A stretch of 63,276 nt of DNA, taken from positions 1 to 63,276 of the forward strand of contig JAFUFK010000004.1 in NCBI GenBank assembly GCA_017469925.1, read 5' to 3'. The translations under genes were made by a program, and so were the position numbers. This document shows, piece after piece, positions 36,804 to 46,313 of the stretch (position 1 is the stretch's first letter; each line of letters starts with the position of its first letter). The DNA is from Bacteroidaceae bacterium (GTDB taxonomy: Bacteria > Bacteroidota > Bacteroidia > Bacteroidales > Bacteroidaceae). The notes under the pieces are model-generated. The model saw only the letters and a list, made by a program, of their open reading frames with translations. It made no database searches and was not told the origin of the DNA.

Positions 36804-38155
36804 AGAAACTCCTGATAGAGACCTACGGATGCCAGATGAATGTCGCTGACAGCGAGGTCGTGGCTTCGGTCATGGGTATGGCCGGCTACGAGGTCTGCCA
36901 GACGGCTGACGAGGCCGACGCGGTGTTCCTGAACACCTGTTCGGTGCGCGACAATGCCGAGCAGAAGATTCTCTCGCGACTGGAATACTATCGGTCGCTG
37001 CGCCGCCGGGGGCGTCGCCTCATCCTGGGCGTGCTGGGCTGCATGGCCGAGCGCGTCAAGGAGTCGCTGCTGACGGAACACGACGTCGATCTGGTGGCAG
37101 GGCCCGACAGCTACATGTCGCTGCCCGACCTCGTCGCACAGGTGGAACTGGGACACAAGGCCATCGACGTAGAACTATCGACGACGGAGACCTACCGCGA
37201 CGTGGTGCCGCAGCGCATTTGTGGGCCGCACATCGGCGGCTTTGTCTCCATCATGCGCGGCTGCAACAACTTCTGCCACTACTGCATCGTGCCCTACACC
37301 CGTGGACGTGAGCGCAGTCGCGACGTAGAGAGTATCCTGCGCGAGGTGCGCGACCTGCGCGACCGCGGCTACAAGGAAGTCACCCTGCTGGGGCAGAATG
37401 TGAACTCGTATCATGGAGAATATGGGGCTGATGGGCTTAATGGACCCATAATGCCCAGCAATCCCATTGACTTCCCCGACTTGCTCCGCCTGGTGGCCCG
37501 CGAAGTGCCCGAAATGCGCGTGCGATTCACCACGAGCCACCCGAAGGATATGTCGGACGAGACACTTCGCGTCATTGCCGAGGAGCCGAACGTGTGCCGC
37601 CACATCCACCTGCCCGTACAGAGTGGTTCGGACGAGGTGCTGCGGCGCATGAACCGCCGATATACCCGCGAGTGGTACCTGGAGCGCGTCAGGGCCATAC
37701 GTCGCATCGTGCCCGACTGCGGACTCTCGACCGACATCTTTGCCGGATACTGCGGCGAGACGGAGGAGGACCACCAACTGTCGCTCTCGCTGATGCGCGA
37801 GTGCCAGTACGACTCGGCCTTCATGTTCAAATACTCCGAGCGACCCGGCACCTACGCCAGCAAGCATCTGGCGGACGACGTCCCCGAAGACGTGAAGATA
37901 CGCCGACTGAACGAACTCATCGCCTTGCAGAACCAACTCTCGGCCGAAAGCAACCAGCGCTGTATCGGACACGAGTTCGAGGTACTGCTGGAGGGCGTCA
38001 GCAAGCGTTCGCGCGAACAACTCTATGGCCGCACGGAACAGAACAAGGTGGTCATCATCGACCGCGCGGGGCACCACATCGGCGACACCGTCAGCGTACG
38101 CATCACCGAAGCCTCCAGCGCCACCCTGAAAGGAGTGGAAAAATTGAAAGATTGA
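36800..38155 (+). CDS. miaB: tRNA-i6A37 methylthiotransferase
   Basis: 451 aa radical SAM enzyme adding a methylthio group to i6A37 of tRNAs. N-terminal UPF0004 domain with the three cluster cysteines (IETYGCQMNVADSEV, FLNTCSVRDNAEQK, LGVLGCMAER), radical SAM triad CNNFCHYCIVPYTRGRERSR, and a C-terminal TRAM domain (RCIGHEFEVLLEGVSKRS). Length is normal. The last codons (EKLKD) run into an AT-rich linker repeat before ftsX. Confidence 0.97.
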   Translation: MKKLLIETYGCQMNVADSEVVASVMGMAGYEVCQTADEADAVFLNTCSVRDNAEQKILSRLEYYRSLRRRGRRLILGVLGCMAERVKESLLTEHDVDLVAGPDSYMSLPDLVAQVELGHKAIDVELSTTETYRDVVPQRICGPHIGGFVSIMRGCNNFCHYCIVPYTRGRERSRDVESILREVRDLRDRGYKEVTLLGQNVNSYHGEYGADGLNGPIMPSNPIDFPDLLRLVAREVPEMRVRFTTSHPKDMSDETLRVIAEEPNVCRHIHLPVQSGSDEVLRRMNRRYTREWYLERVRAIRRIVPDCGLSTDIFAGYCGETEEDHQLSLSLMRECQYDSAFMFKYSERPGTYASKHLADDVPEDVKIRRLNELIALQNQLSAESNQRCIGHEFEVLLEGVSKRSREQLYGRTEQNKVVIIDRAGHHIGDTVSVRITEASSATLKGVEKLKD

Positions 38156-38189
38156 AAAATCGTAAATTGTCAAATCGTAAATTATAAAG

Positions 38190-39059
38190 ATGCCCAGAAA
38201 AAGAAAGAAAATCTCGTTGCGATGGCAAGCACTGACAAGCACCATCAGCACCACCTTTGTGCTCATACTGATGGGACTGGTCATCATCTGCGCCCTGACG
38301 GCTCACCGACTTGGCGAAAGCGTGCGCCAGAGCCTTACCGTAACGGTCATGTTCAGCGACGACGCCACAGAGCAGAACGCCCTGGACTACAAGAAACGAC
38401 TGGAACAACGCCAGTGGGTGAAAGACGTCACCTACATCAGCCGCGACCAGGCGCTGAAGGAACAAACCGAGGCCATGGGCACCGACCCGACAGAGTTCCT
38501 CGGCGAGAACCCCTTTACCCCGTCGCTCGAACTGCACCTGGAGGCCGCCTATGCCTGCACCGACAGCCTGCTGTGGATTAGCAAGCGCATCAAGACCAAC
38601 GAACTGGTGACCGACGTCATCTACCAGAAGGAACTGGTGGAAAACCTGAACCGCAACCTGCACAAGGTGACCTACATCCTGCTGGGACTGGCCATACTGC
38701 TGTTGCTGGTAACACTGGTGCTCATCAACAACACCGTCCGGCTGAGCGTCTATTCGCGCCGCTTCGTCATCCATACCATGCGACTCGTCGGCGCCTCGTG
38801 GGGCTTCATCCGAAGGCCCTTCATGATACGTTCGCTGTGGATAGGCCTGACGTCAGGCATCCTGGCCGACATCGTGCTGCTGGGCGGAGTGCGTGCCCTG
38901 TGGAACTACGACCATTCGGTGGCCGAATACATCACGCTGGAGAACCTGGGCATCACCGCCCTGGCCGTGCTCGTGTGCGGACTGTTGCTGACGCTCGTGT
39001 GCACCTTCATCAGCGTCAGTCACTACCTGGGCATGCGCGAAGGAGAAATGTATGAATAG
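38190..39059 (+). CDS. ftsX: Cell-division protein FtsX
   Basis: 289 aa inner-membrane ABC-type permease that with FtsE controls peptidoglycan hydrolases at division. A first helix (TISTTFVLILMGLVIICALT), an extracellular loop region to about 160, then three helices (ILLGLAILLLLVTLVLI, LTSGILADIVLLGGV, LAVLVCGLLLTLVCTFI). FtsE is not adjacent. It starts the conserved ftsX-DUF3098-uppP-truB-queA order of Bacteroidota. Confidence 0.92.
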   Translation: MPRKRKKISLRWQALTSTISTTFVLILMGLVIICALTAHRLGESVRQSLTVTVMFSDDATEQNALDYKKRLEQRQWVKDVTYISRDQALKEQTEAMGTDPTEFLGENPFTPSLELHLEAAYACTDSLLWISKRIKTNELVTDVIYQKELVENLNRNLHKVTYILLGLAILLLLVTLVLINNTVRLSVYSRRFVIHTMRLVGASWGFIRRPFMIRSLWIGLTSGILADIVLLGGVRALWNYDHSVAEYITLENLGITALAVLVCGLLLTLVCTFISVSHYLGMREGEMYE

Positions 39060-39079
39060 ATAATTAAGAATTAAAAGAT

Positions 39080-39307
39080 ATGGACAAAAGAGACTTCGCC
39101 TTCGGGCGCATGAATTACATCCTGTTGGCCATCGGCATGGTCATCATCATCCTGGGCTTCGTACTGATGTCGGGCTCGGGCAGTAGTGAAACGGCCTTCG
39201 ACCCCGACATTTTCAGCGCCCGCCGCATCAAGTTGGCACCCGCCGTATGCTTCTTTGGGTTCATCTTCATGGTTCTCGGTATTCTGTATAAACCCAAAGA
39301 GAAATGA
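39080..39307 (+). CDS. DUF3098 membrane protein
   Basis: 75 aa with two hydrophobic helices ([18 protein letters not shown] and [18 protein letters not shown]) separated by a short loop with [18 protein letters not shown], the usual signature. It always lies between ftsX and uppP in Bacteroidota. The function is unknown. The stop overlaps the uppP start by 4 bases (ATGA). Confidence 0.9.
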   Translation: MDKRDFAFGRMNYILLAIGMVIIILGFVLMSGSGSSETAFDPDIFSARRIKLAPAVCFFGFIFMVLGILYKPKEK

Positions 39308-40107
39308 GCGAACTGCAAGCCTTCATCCTCGGTCTCATACAGGGACTGACGGAGTACCTGCCCGTCTCGAGTAGCGGACACCTGACCATCGCGTCGCACT
39401 TCTTCGGCATCGACGGCGAGCAGAACCTGACGTTCACCGTGGCCGTACACGTGGCCACCGTGCTATCGACGCTCGTCATCCTGTGGAAGGAAATCGTGTG
39501 GATTCTGAAGGGTCTGTTCCGCTGGGACGGCCAACTGAACAGCGAACAGCGCTACGCACTGGCCATCGTGGTGTCGATGATTCCCGTAGGCATCGTGGGC
39601 GTGTTCTTCAAGGACTATGTCGAAGAGATTTTCGGTTCGGGCCTGTTCGTCGTAGGTTGTTGCTTGGTGGTGACGGCCGCCCTGCTCATCTTCAGTTACT
39701 ATGCGCGTCCCCGTCAGAAGGAGGAGATTTCGCTCTGGGACGGCTTCGTCATCGGTCTGGCACAAGCCATCGCCGTCCTGCCGGGACTGAGTCGCTCGGG
39801 TTCGACTATCGCCACCGGCCTCTTGCTGGGCAATAAGAAGGAACGTCTGGCAGAGTTCTCGTTCCTGATGGTCATTCCGCCCATACTCGGCGAGGCTCTG
39901 CTCGACGTACTGAAGGCCATGAAGCACGGCACCGAAGCTGCTACGGCCGGCATCAGCACGACTGCACTCGCCGTTGGCTTCCTGACAGCTTTCGTCAGTG
40001 GATGCCTGGCCTGCAAGTGGATGATAAACATCGTTCGGCGTGGCAAATTGGTCTATTTCGGCATCTACTGTGCCATCGTAGGCGTGCTGCTTATTTTGTT
40101 TAGTTAA
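39304..40107 (+). CDS. uppP: Undecaprenyl-diphosphatase
   Basis: 267 aa integral membrane phosphatase that recycles the C55 lipid carrier of cell-wall synthesis. Catalytic motifs are [15 protein letters not shown] near the N-terminus and [17 protein letters not shown] in the middle, with eight hydrophobic segments. Usual length. Sits between DUF3098 (overlap) and truB (6 bases). Confidence 0.96.
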   Translation: MSELQAFILGLIQGLTEYLPVSSSGHLTIASHFFGIDGEQNLTFTVAVHVATVLSTLVILWKEIVWILKGLFRWDGQLNSEQRYALAIVVSMIPVGIVGVFFKDYVEEIFGSGLFVVGCCLVVTAALLIFSYYARPRQKEEISLWDGFVIGLAQAIAVLPGLSRSGSTIATGLLLGNKKERLAEFSFLMVIPPILGEALLDVLKAMKHGTEAATAGISTTALAVGFLTAFVSGCLACKWMINIVRRGKLVYFGIYCAIVGVLLILFS

Positions 40108-40113
40108 GGAGAT

Positions 40114-40812
40114 ATGGATTTCCAAGAGGGCGAGATATTGTATTTCGACAAACCGCTCAGGTGGACGTCGTTCAACCTGGTGGCAAAGGTGCGCTGGACG
40201 CTGTGCCAACACCTCGGCGTGAAGAAGCTGAAGGTGGGCCATGCCGGCACGCTCGACCCCCTGGCTACGGGTGTGCTCATCGTCTGCACGGGACGTGCGA
40301 CGAAGCGCATCGACGAACTGCAAGCGGGCACGAAAGAGTATGTGGCCACCCTGCAACTGGGCGCTACCACACCCTGTTTCGACCTCGAGAAACCCATCGA
40401 CCAAACCTATCCTACCGACCACATCACGCTGGAACTCGTCCAACAGGTACTGCCACGGTTCCGGGGGCGCATCGAACAGGTGCCTCCCGCCTTCTCGGCC
40501 TGCAAGGTCGATGGTCATCGGGCCTATAAGCTGGCTCGCAAGGGCGAAGATGTGCCCCTGAAGCCCAAGGTGTTGGTCATCGACGAACTGGAACTCCAGC
40601 ACTTCGACCCCCAGCTGATGCAACTGACCCTGCGCATCGTATGCAGCAAAGGTACCTACATCCGTGCCTTGGCCCGCGACATCGGACAGGCACTCGAGAG
40701 CGGTGCCCACCTCATCAGTCTGCGCCGAACGCGTGTGGGCGACGTCGGCGTGGATCAGTGCATGCAGATAGACGACTTCGAGCCCTGGCTGGAAGAGAAA
40801 TTGAGAAATTAA
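40114..40812 (+). CDS. truB: tRNA pseudouridine-55 synthase
   Basis: 232 aa. Catalytic Asp in GHAGTLDPLATGVL, preceded by DKPLRWTSFNLVAKVR, then YVATLQLGATTPCFD and CSKGTYIRALARDIGQ. Shorter than E. coli TruB (314 aa) because the C-terminal PUA part is reduced, common in Bacteroidota. The last codons (EEKLRN) are encoded by a start of the AT-rich linker before queA. Confidence 0.96.
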   Translation: MDFQEGEILYFDKPLRWTSFNLVAKVRWTLCQHLGVKKLKVGHAGTLDPLATGVLIVCTGRATKRIDELQAGTKEYVATLQLGATTPCFDLEKPIDQTYPTDHITLELVQQVLPRFRGRIEQVPPAFSACKVDGHRAYKLARKGEDVPLKPKVLVIDELELQHFDPQLMQLTLRIVCSKGTYIRALARDIGQALESGAHLISLRRTRVGDVGVDQCMQIDDFEPWLEEKLRN

Positions 40813-40827
40813 GAAAAAGAGAAATAT

Positions 40828-41892
40828 ATGAAGCTTTCACAATTCAACTACAAGTTACCAGAAGAGCGCATCGCGCAGTATCCAACCCCCTATCGCGACG
40901 ACTGCCGACTAATGGTCATCCACACCAAGAGTGGCATCATCGAACATCGCGAACAGTTCAGCGATATCCTGGAATACTTCGATGAAAAGGACGTTTTTGT
41001 GTTCAATGACACAAAGGTGTTCCCCGCCCGACTGTATGGTAACAAGGAAAAGACGGGAGCCAAAATCGAGGTCTTCCTGTTGCGCGAACTCAACGAGCGC
41101 TTCCGCCTTTGGGACGTGCTGGTTGACCCTGCCCGCAAGATTCGTATCGGCAACAAACTCTACTTTGGCGAGGACGACTCGATGGTGGCCGAGGTCATCG
41201 ACAACACCACCAGCCGTGGCCGCACGCTGCGCTTCCTCTACGACGGCGACCACGAGGAGTTCAAGCAGGCCCTCTTTGCCCTGGGCGAGGCTCCACTGCC
41301 CAAGGAGATGATACACCGCCCGGCCGAACCCGACGACATGGAGAACTTCCAGTGCATCTTTGCCCAGAACGAAGGTGCCGTAACGGCTCCCAGCGCCGGC
41401 CTGCACTTCTCGCGCCAGCTGATGAAGCGCATGGAAATCAAGGGCATCGACTTCGCCTACGTCACCATGCACTGCGGACTGGGCAACTTCCGTGAAATCG
41501 ACGTCGAAGACCTGACGAAGCACAAGATGGACAGCGAAGAGATGAACGTCAACCTCAAAGCCTGCAACACCATCAACGACTGCAAGGCCAATGGCCACAA
41601 AGTGTGCGCCGTAGGCACCACCGTACAGCGTGTGCTCGAGACTGCCGTCTCTGCCGACGGACGGTTGAAGGAGTTCGAAGGCTGGACCAATCGCTTCATC
41701 TTCCCTCCCTACGACTTCCAACTGGCCGATGCCATGGTGGCCAACTTCTACCTGCCAGAGAGCACGATGCTCATGCTCACCTGTGCCTTTGGCGGCTACG
41801 AGCGCATCATGAAAGCCTACAAGGAGGCCCTCTCCGACAAGCGCTACCGCTTCGGCGTCTATGGCGATGCCATGCTGGTTATTAATGACTAA
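40828..41892 (+). CDS. queA: S-adenosylmethionine:tRNA ribosyltransferase-isomerase
   Basis: 354 aa. Makes epoxyqueuosine in tRNA from preQ1 and SAM. The family start [19 protein letters not shown], the central [16 protein letters not shown], and [13 protein letters not shown] and [20 protein letters not shown] are present. Usual length. A REP-like element and folK follow. Confidence 0.96.
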   Translation: MKLSQFNYKLPEERIAQYPTPYRDDCRLMVIHTKSGIIEHREQFSDILEYFDEKDVFVFNDTKVFPARLYGNKEKTGAKIEVFLLRELNERFRLWDVLVDPARKIRIGNKLYFGEDDSMVAEVIDNTTSRGRTLRFLYDGDHEEFKQALFALGEAPLPKEMIHRPAEPDDMENFQCIFAQNEGAVTAPSAGLHFSRQLMKRMEIKGIDFAYVTMHCGLGNFREIDVEDLTKHKMDSEEMNVNLKACNTINDCKANGHKVCAVGTTVQRVLETAVSADGRLKEFEGWTNRFIFPPYDFQLADAMVANFYLPESTMLMLTCAFGGYERIMKAYKEALSDKRYRFGVYGDAMLVIND

Positions 41893-41895
41893 GAA

Positions 41896-41923
41896 GCCCC
41901 CCGTCCCCTTTAGGGGGAGAAAC
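41896..41923. repeat. GC-rich REP-like palindrome before folK
   Basis: GCCCCCCGTCCCCTTT, then AGGGGGAGAAAC: hairpin of CCCCT/AGGGG around TT. It nearly repeats the element in leuS and lies between queA and the GTG start of folK. Confidence 0.75.
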
Positions 41924-41925
41924 AA

Positions 41926-42342
41926 GTGGAACACCGACTCTACATAGGACTGGGCAGCAACCTGGGCGACCGCAAATCCAACATCGCAAAGGCCTTGGAA
42001 CTTGTCGATGCCCTGGTGGGTAGGGTAGAGCGCGTGTCGTCGATGATCGAGACCGAGCCTTGGGGATTCGCTTCGGCCAACAAGTTCCTCAATGCCGCCG
42101 CCCTTGTCGTCACCGAACTCTCGCCCCGCGAATGTCTGCTTCGTACCCAGCGCATCGAACGCATGCTGGGTCGCACCCGAAAGAGCACCAACGGACAGTA
42201 TCACGACCGTCCCATCGACATCGACCTCTTGATGTACGACGACCTTATGGTCAAGACAAAAACACTCACGCTCCCCCATCCGCGGATAGAGGAGCGTGAG
42301 TTCGTACGTCGTCCCTTACAAGAAATTATGGTTCAATCGTAG
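41926..42342 (+). CDS. folK: 2-amino-4-hydroxy-6-hydroxymethyldihydropteridine pyrophosphokinase
   Basis: 138 aa enzyme of folate synthesis. LYIGLGSNLGDRKSNIA at the start, EPWGFASANKFLNAAALV, and the catalytic DRPIDIDLLMYDD near the C-terminus. GTG start (41926) directly behind the REP-like element; no in-frame ATG gives the full conserved beginning. Its end overlaps the convergent mutarotase gene by 10 bases. Confidence 0.95.
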   Translation: MEHRLYIGLGSNLGDRKSNIAKALELVDALVGRVERVSSMIETEPWGFASANKFLNAAALVVTELSPRECLLRTQRIERMLGRTRKSTNGQYHDRPIDIDLLMYDDLMVKTKTLTLPHPRIEEREFVRRPLQEIMVQS

Positions 42343-42713
42343 AGGTAGAAGATGCGGTCCATCATCTGCCACTTCTCGTCGCTGGTAGCGTCGGCCCGGC
42401 ACTGCTGGAACATGGCCATGTACTCCTCCCACTCCTGCTGGCGGGGCAGTGTGGCCAATCGGGCCATAGCCGAGTCCCAGTCGAAGTCGAGCGGTGTATC
42501 CACGACCATGACGATGCGTGTCCCCAGCAGATAGACCTCCATCTCCAGGATGCCCACCTCGCGGATGCCGTCACGAATCTCCTTCCAAGCATGTTCCTCG
42601 GAGTGGCGGCGACAGTATTCGGCCACCAGTTGAGGGTCGTCCTTCAGGTCCATCGTCTGCACGTAGCGCTTCACGGCCACCTTGTGCTCCTTTTGTCTAT
42701 ATCCTTCTGTCAT
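42333..42713 (-). CDS. L-rhamnose mutarotase-family protein of the fucose cluster
   Basis: 126 aa. The RhaM/YiiL ferredoxin-like fold is shown by RYVQTMDLKDDPQLVAEYCR, RHSEEHAWKEIRDGIREVGI and EVYLLGTRIVMVVDT, with the conserved Tyr/His/Trp positions of the family. In the Bacteroides fucose operon the equivalent gene (fucX) has the same type. It probably interconverts anomers of fucose before isomerisation; rhamnose cannot be excluded. ATG 42711 overlaps the fucP stop by 4 bases. Confidence 0.85.
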   Translation of the reverse strand: MTEGYRQKEHKVAVKRYVQTMDLKDDPQLVAEYCRRHSEEHAWKEIRDGIREVGILEMEVYLLGTRIVMVVDTPLDFDWDSAMARLATLPRQQEWEEYMAMFQQCRADATSDEKWQMMDRIFYLYD

Positions 42714-43999
42714 AGCGTTTTCCGATAAGTTCTGAATCCGTAAATAGTAATTATCACAAAGCAGATAAGCGGCAGGACGAACGATGCGTTGACGGCCGGC
42801 AGCCACCAGACACGTCCCAGGTCGATAATCATGCCCTGAAGGGGAGGCATCAGCGCACCACCCACGATAGCCATCACGAGGAAGGCGGCACCGAGGGTGG
42901 AATCTACACCCGACACATTCTCAAGTGCAATGCCGTAGATGGTGGGGAACATGAGCGACATGAAGAAGCTGACGGCCACGAGACAATACAACCCCGGCAT
43001 GCCCACAATGAGGATGGCCCCCAACGTACACAAGCCTGCTCCGATGCCAAAGATGGCCAGCAAGAGGCGCGTGTTGACGAACTTCATCAGGAAGGTGCTG
43101 ATAAACCGGCTGCTCAGGAACATGACCATCGCCACGATATTGTAGCGTTGGGCTGTGGCCTTGTTGATGCCAAGGTTGTCGGCATACTGTATGATGAAGG
43201 TCCAGACCATAATCTGTGCCGCCACATAGAACACCTGTGCCACTACGCCCTCGCGGTAGATACTGTTCTGCCAAAGGCGGCGCAGCGTGCCCTTGTGCGA
43301 AGCCGAGTCGTCGCCCTGCACCGTATTGGGCATCTTGGTCAGGGCAATGACGACAAACATCACCAGCACCACCAGCCCTATGGCCACATACGGGTCGCGG
43401 ATGATGGCCAGGTCGTGGACACGGATGTCGGCCTTCTCAGCCTCGGAAAGGGTGTTGAAGATAATCTGCCCTGCCACATCGCGACGGTCGGATATGAGTT
43501 GTGGCAACACGACGAACGAAGCCACGGCCATGCCACAGAGCGACCCCATCGGGTTGAAGGCCTGTGCCAGGTTGAGCCGGCGCGTCGAGGTGTCCTTCGA
43601 CCCCAACGAAAGGATGAAGGGGTTGGCCGTCGTCTCAAGGAAGGCCAGTCCGAAGGTCAGGATGTAGAGCGACAGGCAGAAGAACGTAAACTCCTGGAAA
43701 GCCGCCGCGGGAATGAAGAGGAAGGCCCCCAGCGCATAGAGTCCCAGCCCCAGCAGGATGCCCCACTTGTAACTATAGCGACGGATAAAGAGTGCCGCAG
43801 GCACGGCCATCGTGGCATAGCCTCCGTAGAAAGCAAACTGCACCATCGAGGCCTTGGCGGCAGAGAGTTCCATGACGGTCTGGAAGGCGGCCACCATGGG
43901 GTTCGTGATGTCGTTGGCAAAGCCCCACAGGGCAAAGAGCGACGTAATGAGAACGAACGTGAACAGATAGCGACGTTCGACGAGTTTGCTCTTTTCCAT
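42710..43999 (-). CDS. fucP: L-fucose permease
   Basis: 429 aa, 12 hydrophobic helices, major facilitator superfamily. FALWGFANDITNPMVAAFQT with the conserved Asn/Asp and FQEFTFFCLSLYILTFGLA-type helices match the fucose:H+ symporter. FLETTANPFILSLG in helix 4 is another family motif. It follows fucI by 6 bases and overlaps the mutarotase. Confidence 0.93.
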   Translation of the reverse strand: MEKSKLVERRYLFTFVLITSLFALWGFANDITNPMVAAFQTVMELSAAKASMVQFAFYGGYATMAVPAALFIRRYSYKWGILLGLGLYALGAFLFIPAAAFQEFTFFCLSLYILTFGLAFLETTANPFILSLGSKDTSTRRLNLAQAFNPMGSLCGMAVASFVVLPQLISDRRDVAGQIIFNTLSEAEKADIRVHDLAIIRDPYVAIGLVVLVMFVVIALTKMPNTVQGDDSASHKGTLRRLWQNSIYREGVVAQVFYVAAQIMVWTFIIQYADNLGINKATAQRYNIVAMVMFLSSRFISTFLMKFVNTRLLLAIFGIGAGLCTLGAILIVGMPGLYCLVAVSFFMSLMFPTIYGIALENVSGVDSTLGAAFLVMAIVGGALMPPLQGMIIDLGRVWWLPAVNASFVLPLICFVIITIYGFRTYRKTL

Positions 44000-44005
44000 A
44001 CCGCT

Positions 44006-45826
44006 TTATTTATACATAGGCCCAAAGTTCTGGCAAGCACGGTAGTCGGCGCCCTCCTTGTCCATGCCGAATGCGTTCCAGGCCGAGGGACGGAAGATGT
44101 CCTTGTCCTCTACGTTGTGCATGCAGACGGGGATGCGCAGGATGGAGCACAGCGTCAGCACGTCGGCACCGATGTGGCCGTAAGCGATGGCACCGTGGTT
44201 GGCTCCCCACGAATTCATCACCGAATAAACGTCCTTGAAGTTGTCCTTCTTCGGGTCCAGCCGGGGCACGAACCACGTCGTAGGCCAGGTGGGGTCGGTA
44301 CGGCGGTCGAGGATGTGGTGGACTTCCGGGTCAAGTTCCACCGTCCACCCCTCTGCCAGTTGCAGTACGGGACCCAGTCCGGCCACCATGTTCAGGCGCA
44401 TCATCGTCATGGGCATTCCGGCGCGGCTCACGAAGTGGGCCGAATAGCCACCGCCACGGAAGTAGTCGCGGTCGGCAGGCATCCAGTTCGTGGCTTTCAG
44501 ACAGGCCTCCACGTCTCGCTCGGTCAGTTCCCAATGGGGTTTCATGGTGGGCCGCCCCTCCGTGTCGGTCATGGCACCCGTGGCATCAAGCGTCGTGGCA
44601 CCCGAGTTGATGAGGTGGATGAAACCTCCTGCAGCAACGCCTTCGGGACGCTTGCCGGCCACACGCTCCACGGCCTCGGGGCTCCAGTAGGTGCGGATGT
44701 CCGAGAACATCACGCCGCGGTTGGTCAGCAGGTGGCCGAAGAGCATCGTCATGCCGTTGAGGAAGTCGTTTTCGGTAGCCAGAATCTTTGCCTCACGCGG
44801 ACCGTTCCAGTCGAACGAGGTGCACATCAGCGACTCGGGGAAGTCGAAGTTCGGCTTGTAGTCGGTCCACTGGCGCTGTCCCTGCACACCGGCGGCGATG
44901 GCGTTGTGGCCCAGGGCCTCCTCCTTGTAACCCATCTCCAGCAGGCGTGGGTTGCCCTCCATCAGGTCGCGGATAATCATCATCGTCTTGACGGTGAACT
45001 CCCAGTCCTGGTCCTTCTCCTCACGATTTTTGCCCTTGCCCTTGCCGTTGAAGGTGGTCATGGGCGTGCCGGGGAAGAGGGGCCGGTCTTCGTTATAGTC
45101 GTGGCCTTCCTGCGGTTTGCAGTATTTATCCACCCACTGCATGGCCTTCCCGAGTTCGTCCTTGTCGAGGATGCCGAAATCTACGCGACGCAGAATCTCT
45201 ACCAGCGACACGTACTCCGTGCGCATACCCAGGTAGTGCTGCAAGAAGTCGGCATCGACGATGCTGCCCGCGATGCCCATGCACGTATTGCCCAGCGAGA
45301 GGTACGACTTGCCGCGCATCGTGGCCACGGCCTGTGCGGCACGGGCAAAGCGCAGAATCTTTTCGGCCACGTCCTGGGGGATGGTATTGTCGTCGAGGTC
45401 CTGCACGTCGTGGCCATAGATGCCAAAGGCGGGCAGACCCTTCTGGGCATGGGCTGCCAGTACGGCCGCCAGATAGACGGCTCCGGGGCGCTCCGTACCG
45501 TTGAAGCCCCAGACGGCCTTGGGGTAGTAGGGGTTCATGTCCATGGTCTCGGAGCCATAGCACCAGCAGGAGGTGACGGTGATGGTCGAGCCCACACCCT
45601 CGCGCTCGAACTTCTCGGCACACCGGGCACTCTCGGCCACACGGCCGATGGTACCGTCGGCGACGACACACTCTACGGGACTTCCGTCGCCGTTCCTAAG
45701 GTTACTCGTGATGAGGTCGGCCACTGCATGGGCCAGGGCCATAGTCTTTTCTTCCAGACTCTCGCGCACGCCACCCTGACGTCCGTCGATGGTGGGGCGG
45801 ATTCCAATTTTGGGATAGTTCTTCAT
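44006..45826 (-). CDS. fucI: L-fucose isomerase
   Basis: 606 aa, converts L-fucose to L-fuculose. Start [20 protein letters not shown] is the family start (16 extra codons upstream not used). Mn-site residues lie around [31 protein letters not shown], and the C-terminal part [20 protein letters not shown]. The promoter -7 is at 45872-45879. The kinase fucK, aldolase fucA and regulator fucR are not in the window, so the pathway is incomplete here. Confidence 0.96.
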   Translation of the reverse strand: MKNYPKIGIRPTIDGRQGGVRESLEEKTMALAHAVADLITSNLRNGDGSPVECVVADGTIGRVAESARCAEKFEREGVGSTITVTSCWCYGSETMDMNPYYPKAVWGFNGTERPGAVYLAAVLAAHAQKGLPAFGIYGHDVQDLDDNTIPQDVAEKILRFARAAQAVATMRGKSYLSLGNTCMGIAGSIVDADFLQHYLGMRTEYVSLVEILRRVDFGILDKDELGKAMQWVDKYCKPQEGHDYNEDRPLFPGTPMTTFNGKGKGKNREEKDQDWEFTVKTMMIIRDLMEGNPRLLEMGYKEEALGHNAIAAGVQGQRQWTDYKPNFDFPESLMCTSFDWNGPREAKILATENDFLNGMTMLFGHLLTNRGVMFSDIRTYWSPEAVERVAGKRPEGVAAGGFIHLINSGATTLDATGAMTDTEGRPTMKPHWELTERDVEACLKATNWMPADRDYFRGGGYSAHFVSRAGMPMTMMRLNMVAGLGPVLQLAEGWTVELDPEVHHILDRRTDPTWPTTWFVPRLDPKKDNFKDVYSVMNSWGANHGAIAYGHIGADVLTLCSILRIPVCMHNVEDKDIFRPSAWNAFGMDKEGADYRACQNFGPMYK

Positions 45827-45871
45827 AGTCTCTGTTTTTAGGTTTGTGTGTGTTTCTGGTAAACGACACTG

Positions 45872-45879
45872 CAAAGATA
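45872..45879 (-). promoter_or_regulatory. -7 element of the fuc cluster
   Basis: TATCTTTG on the minus strand, 45 bases before fucI. No clear -33. Confidence 0.65.
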
Positions 45880-45964
45880 GTGAAAACCTCTTGTAGAACG
45901 AAAAATATATGCTTAAAAAACTAACACGTTTGCTTCACGATGCCATTGCCGCGACCCTACGTCG

Positions 45965-46071
45965 GCACGTAAAGTTAACCTGCGCGTGTAAGTTAAGTTT
46001 ATCGAGGCCCCTCAGTTAAGTTAACAAAAAGGCCTCAGTTAAGTTTACATGAAGGCCTCAGTTAAGTTAAC
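45965..46071. repeat. Five units with exact 23-bp pitch
   Basis: The core CTCAGTTAAGTTWAC starts at 46011, 46034 and 46057; degenerate copies at 45988 (GTAAGTTAAGTTTAT) and 45965 keep the same 23-base spacing. Perfect copies include the odd dyad GTTAAGTTAAC. Lies between the fucI and metK promoters. Confidence 0.9.
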
Positions 46072-46114
46072 CTACAAAAGCAGGGTCGGAAAGTCGCTGA
46101 AAAATGGAAATATA

Positions 46115-46146
46115 TTTGCTTATTCGCATTCTATGTATTAATTTTG
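46115..46146 (+). promoter_or_regulatory. metK promoter
   Basis: TTTG at 46115-46118 and TAATTTTG at 46139-46146, spacer 20. It predicts a leader of about 150 bases before metK. Confidence 0.8.
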
Positions 46147-46161
46147 CACCCGAAAACGACA

Positions 46162-46215
46162 TGTGGATAGATTTGGGCTGCTTGCAACCACACTAAAAAA
46201 TGCTAAAACGACGAC
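46162..46215 (+). ncRNA. Possible SAM-II-like riboswitch in the metK leader
   Basis: In the predicted metK leader, TGTGG (46162-46166) can pair with CCACA (46188-46192). The enclosed GATTTGGGCTGCTTGCAA and the following TAAAAAATGCTAAAACG resemble the SAM-II aptamer order GATTT..TTGCAa, P1, then AAA..GCTAAA. The pseudoknot P2 of SAM-II could not be drawn convincingly by hand, so this is a weak call; Infernal with the SAM-II model would decide. Confidence 0.3.
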
Positions 46216-46286
46216 CTGCGCGTCACTGCATTCTCTCCTCCCCTTGCTACACAGCCTTATTCGCACCACATAATTATGAAATTATG

Positions 46287-46313
46287 AATTGTGAATTGTG
46301 AATTATGAATTAC
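46287..46313 (+). repeat. AATTRTG heptad linker over the metK start
   Basis: AATTGTG AATTGTG AATTATG AATTAC; the last ATG is the metK start (46305). The same 27 bases occur at 50344-50370 before yidD. Confidence 0.9.

Larger units (their letters stand above)
45827..46304. other. 478-base region between divergent fucI and metK
   Basis: Holds the fucI -7 (45872-45879), the 23-bp repeat array (45965-46071), the metK promoter (46115-46146), a possible SAM-II-like leader (46162-46215) and the heptad linker (46287-46313). No coding ORF. Confidence 0.75.

Noticed and set aside
43148-45841. Plus-strand open frame of 897 codons opposite fucP and fucI
   Set aside because: It spans two real genes on the other strand, whose motifs are complete; composition is typical of antisense frames.
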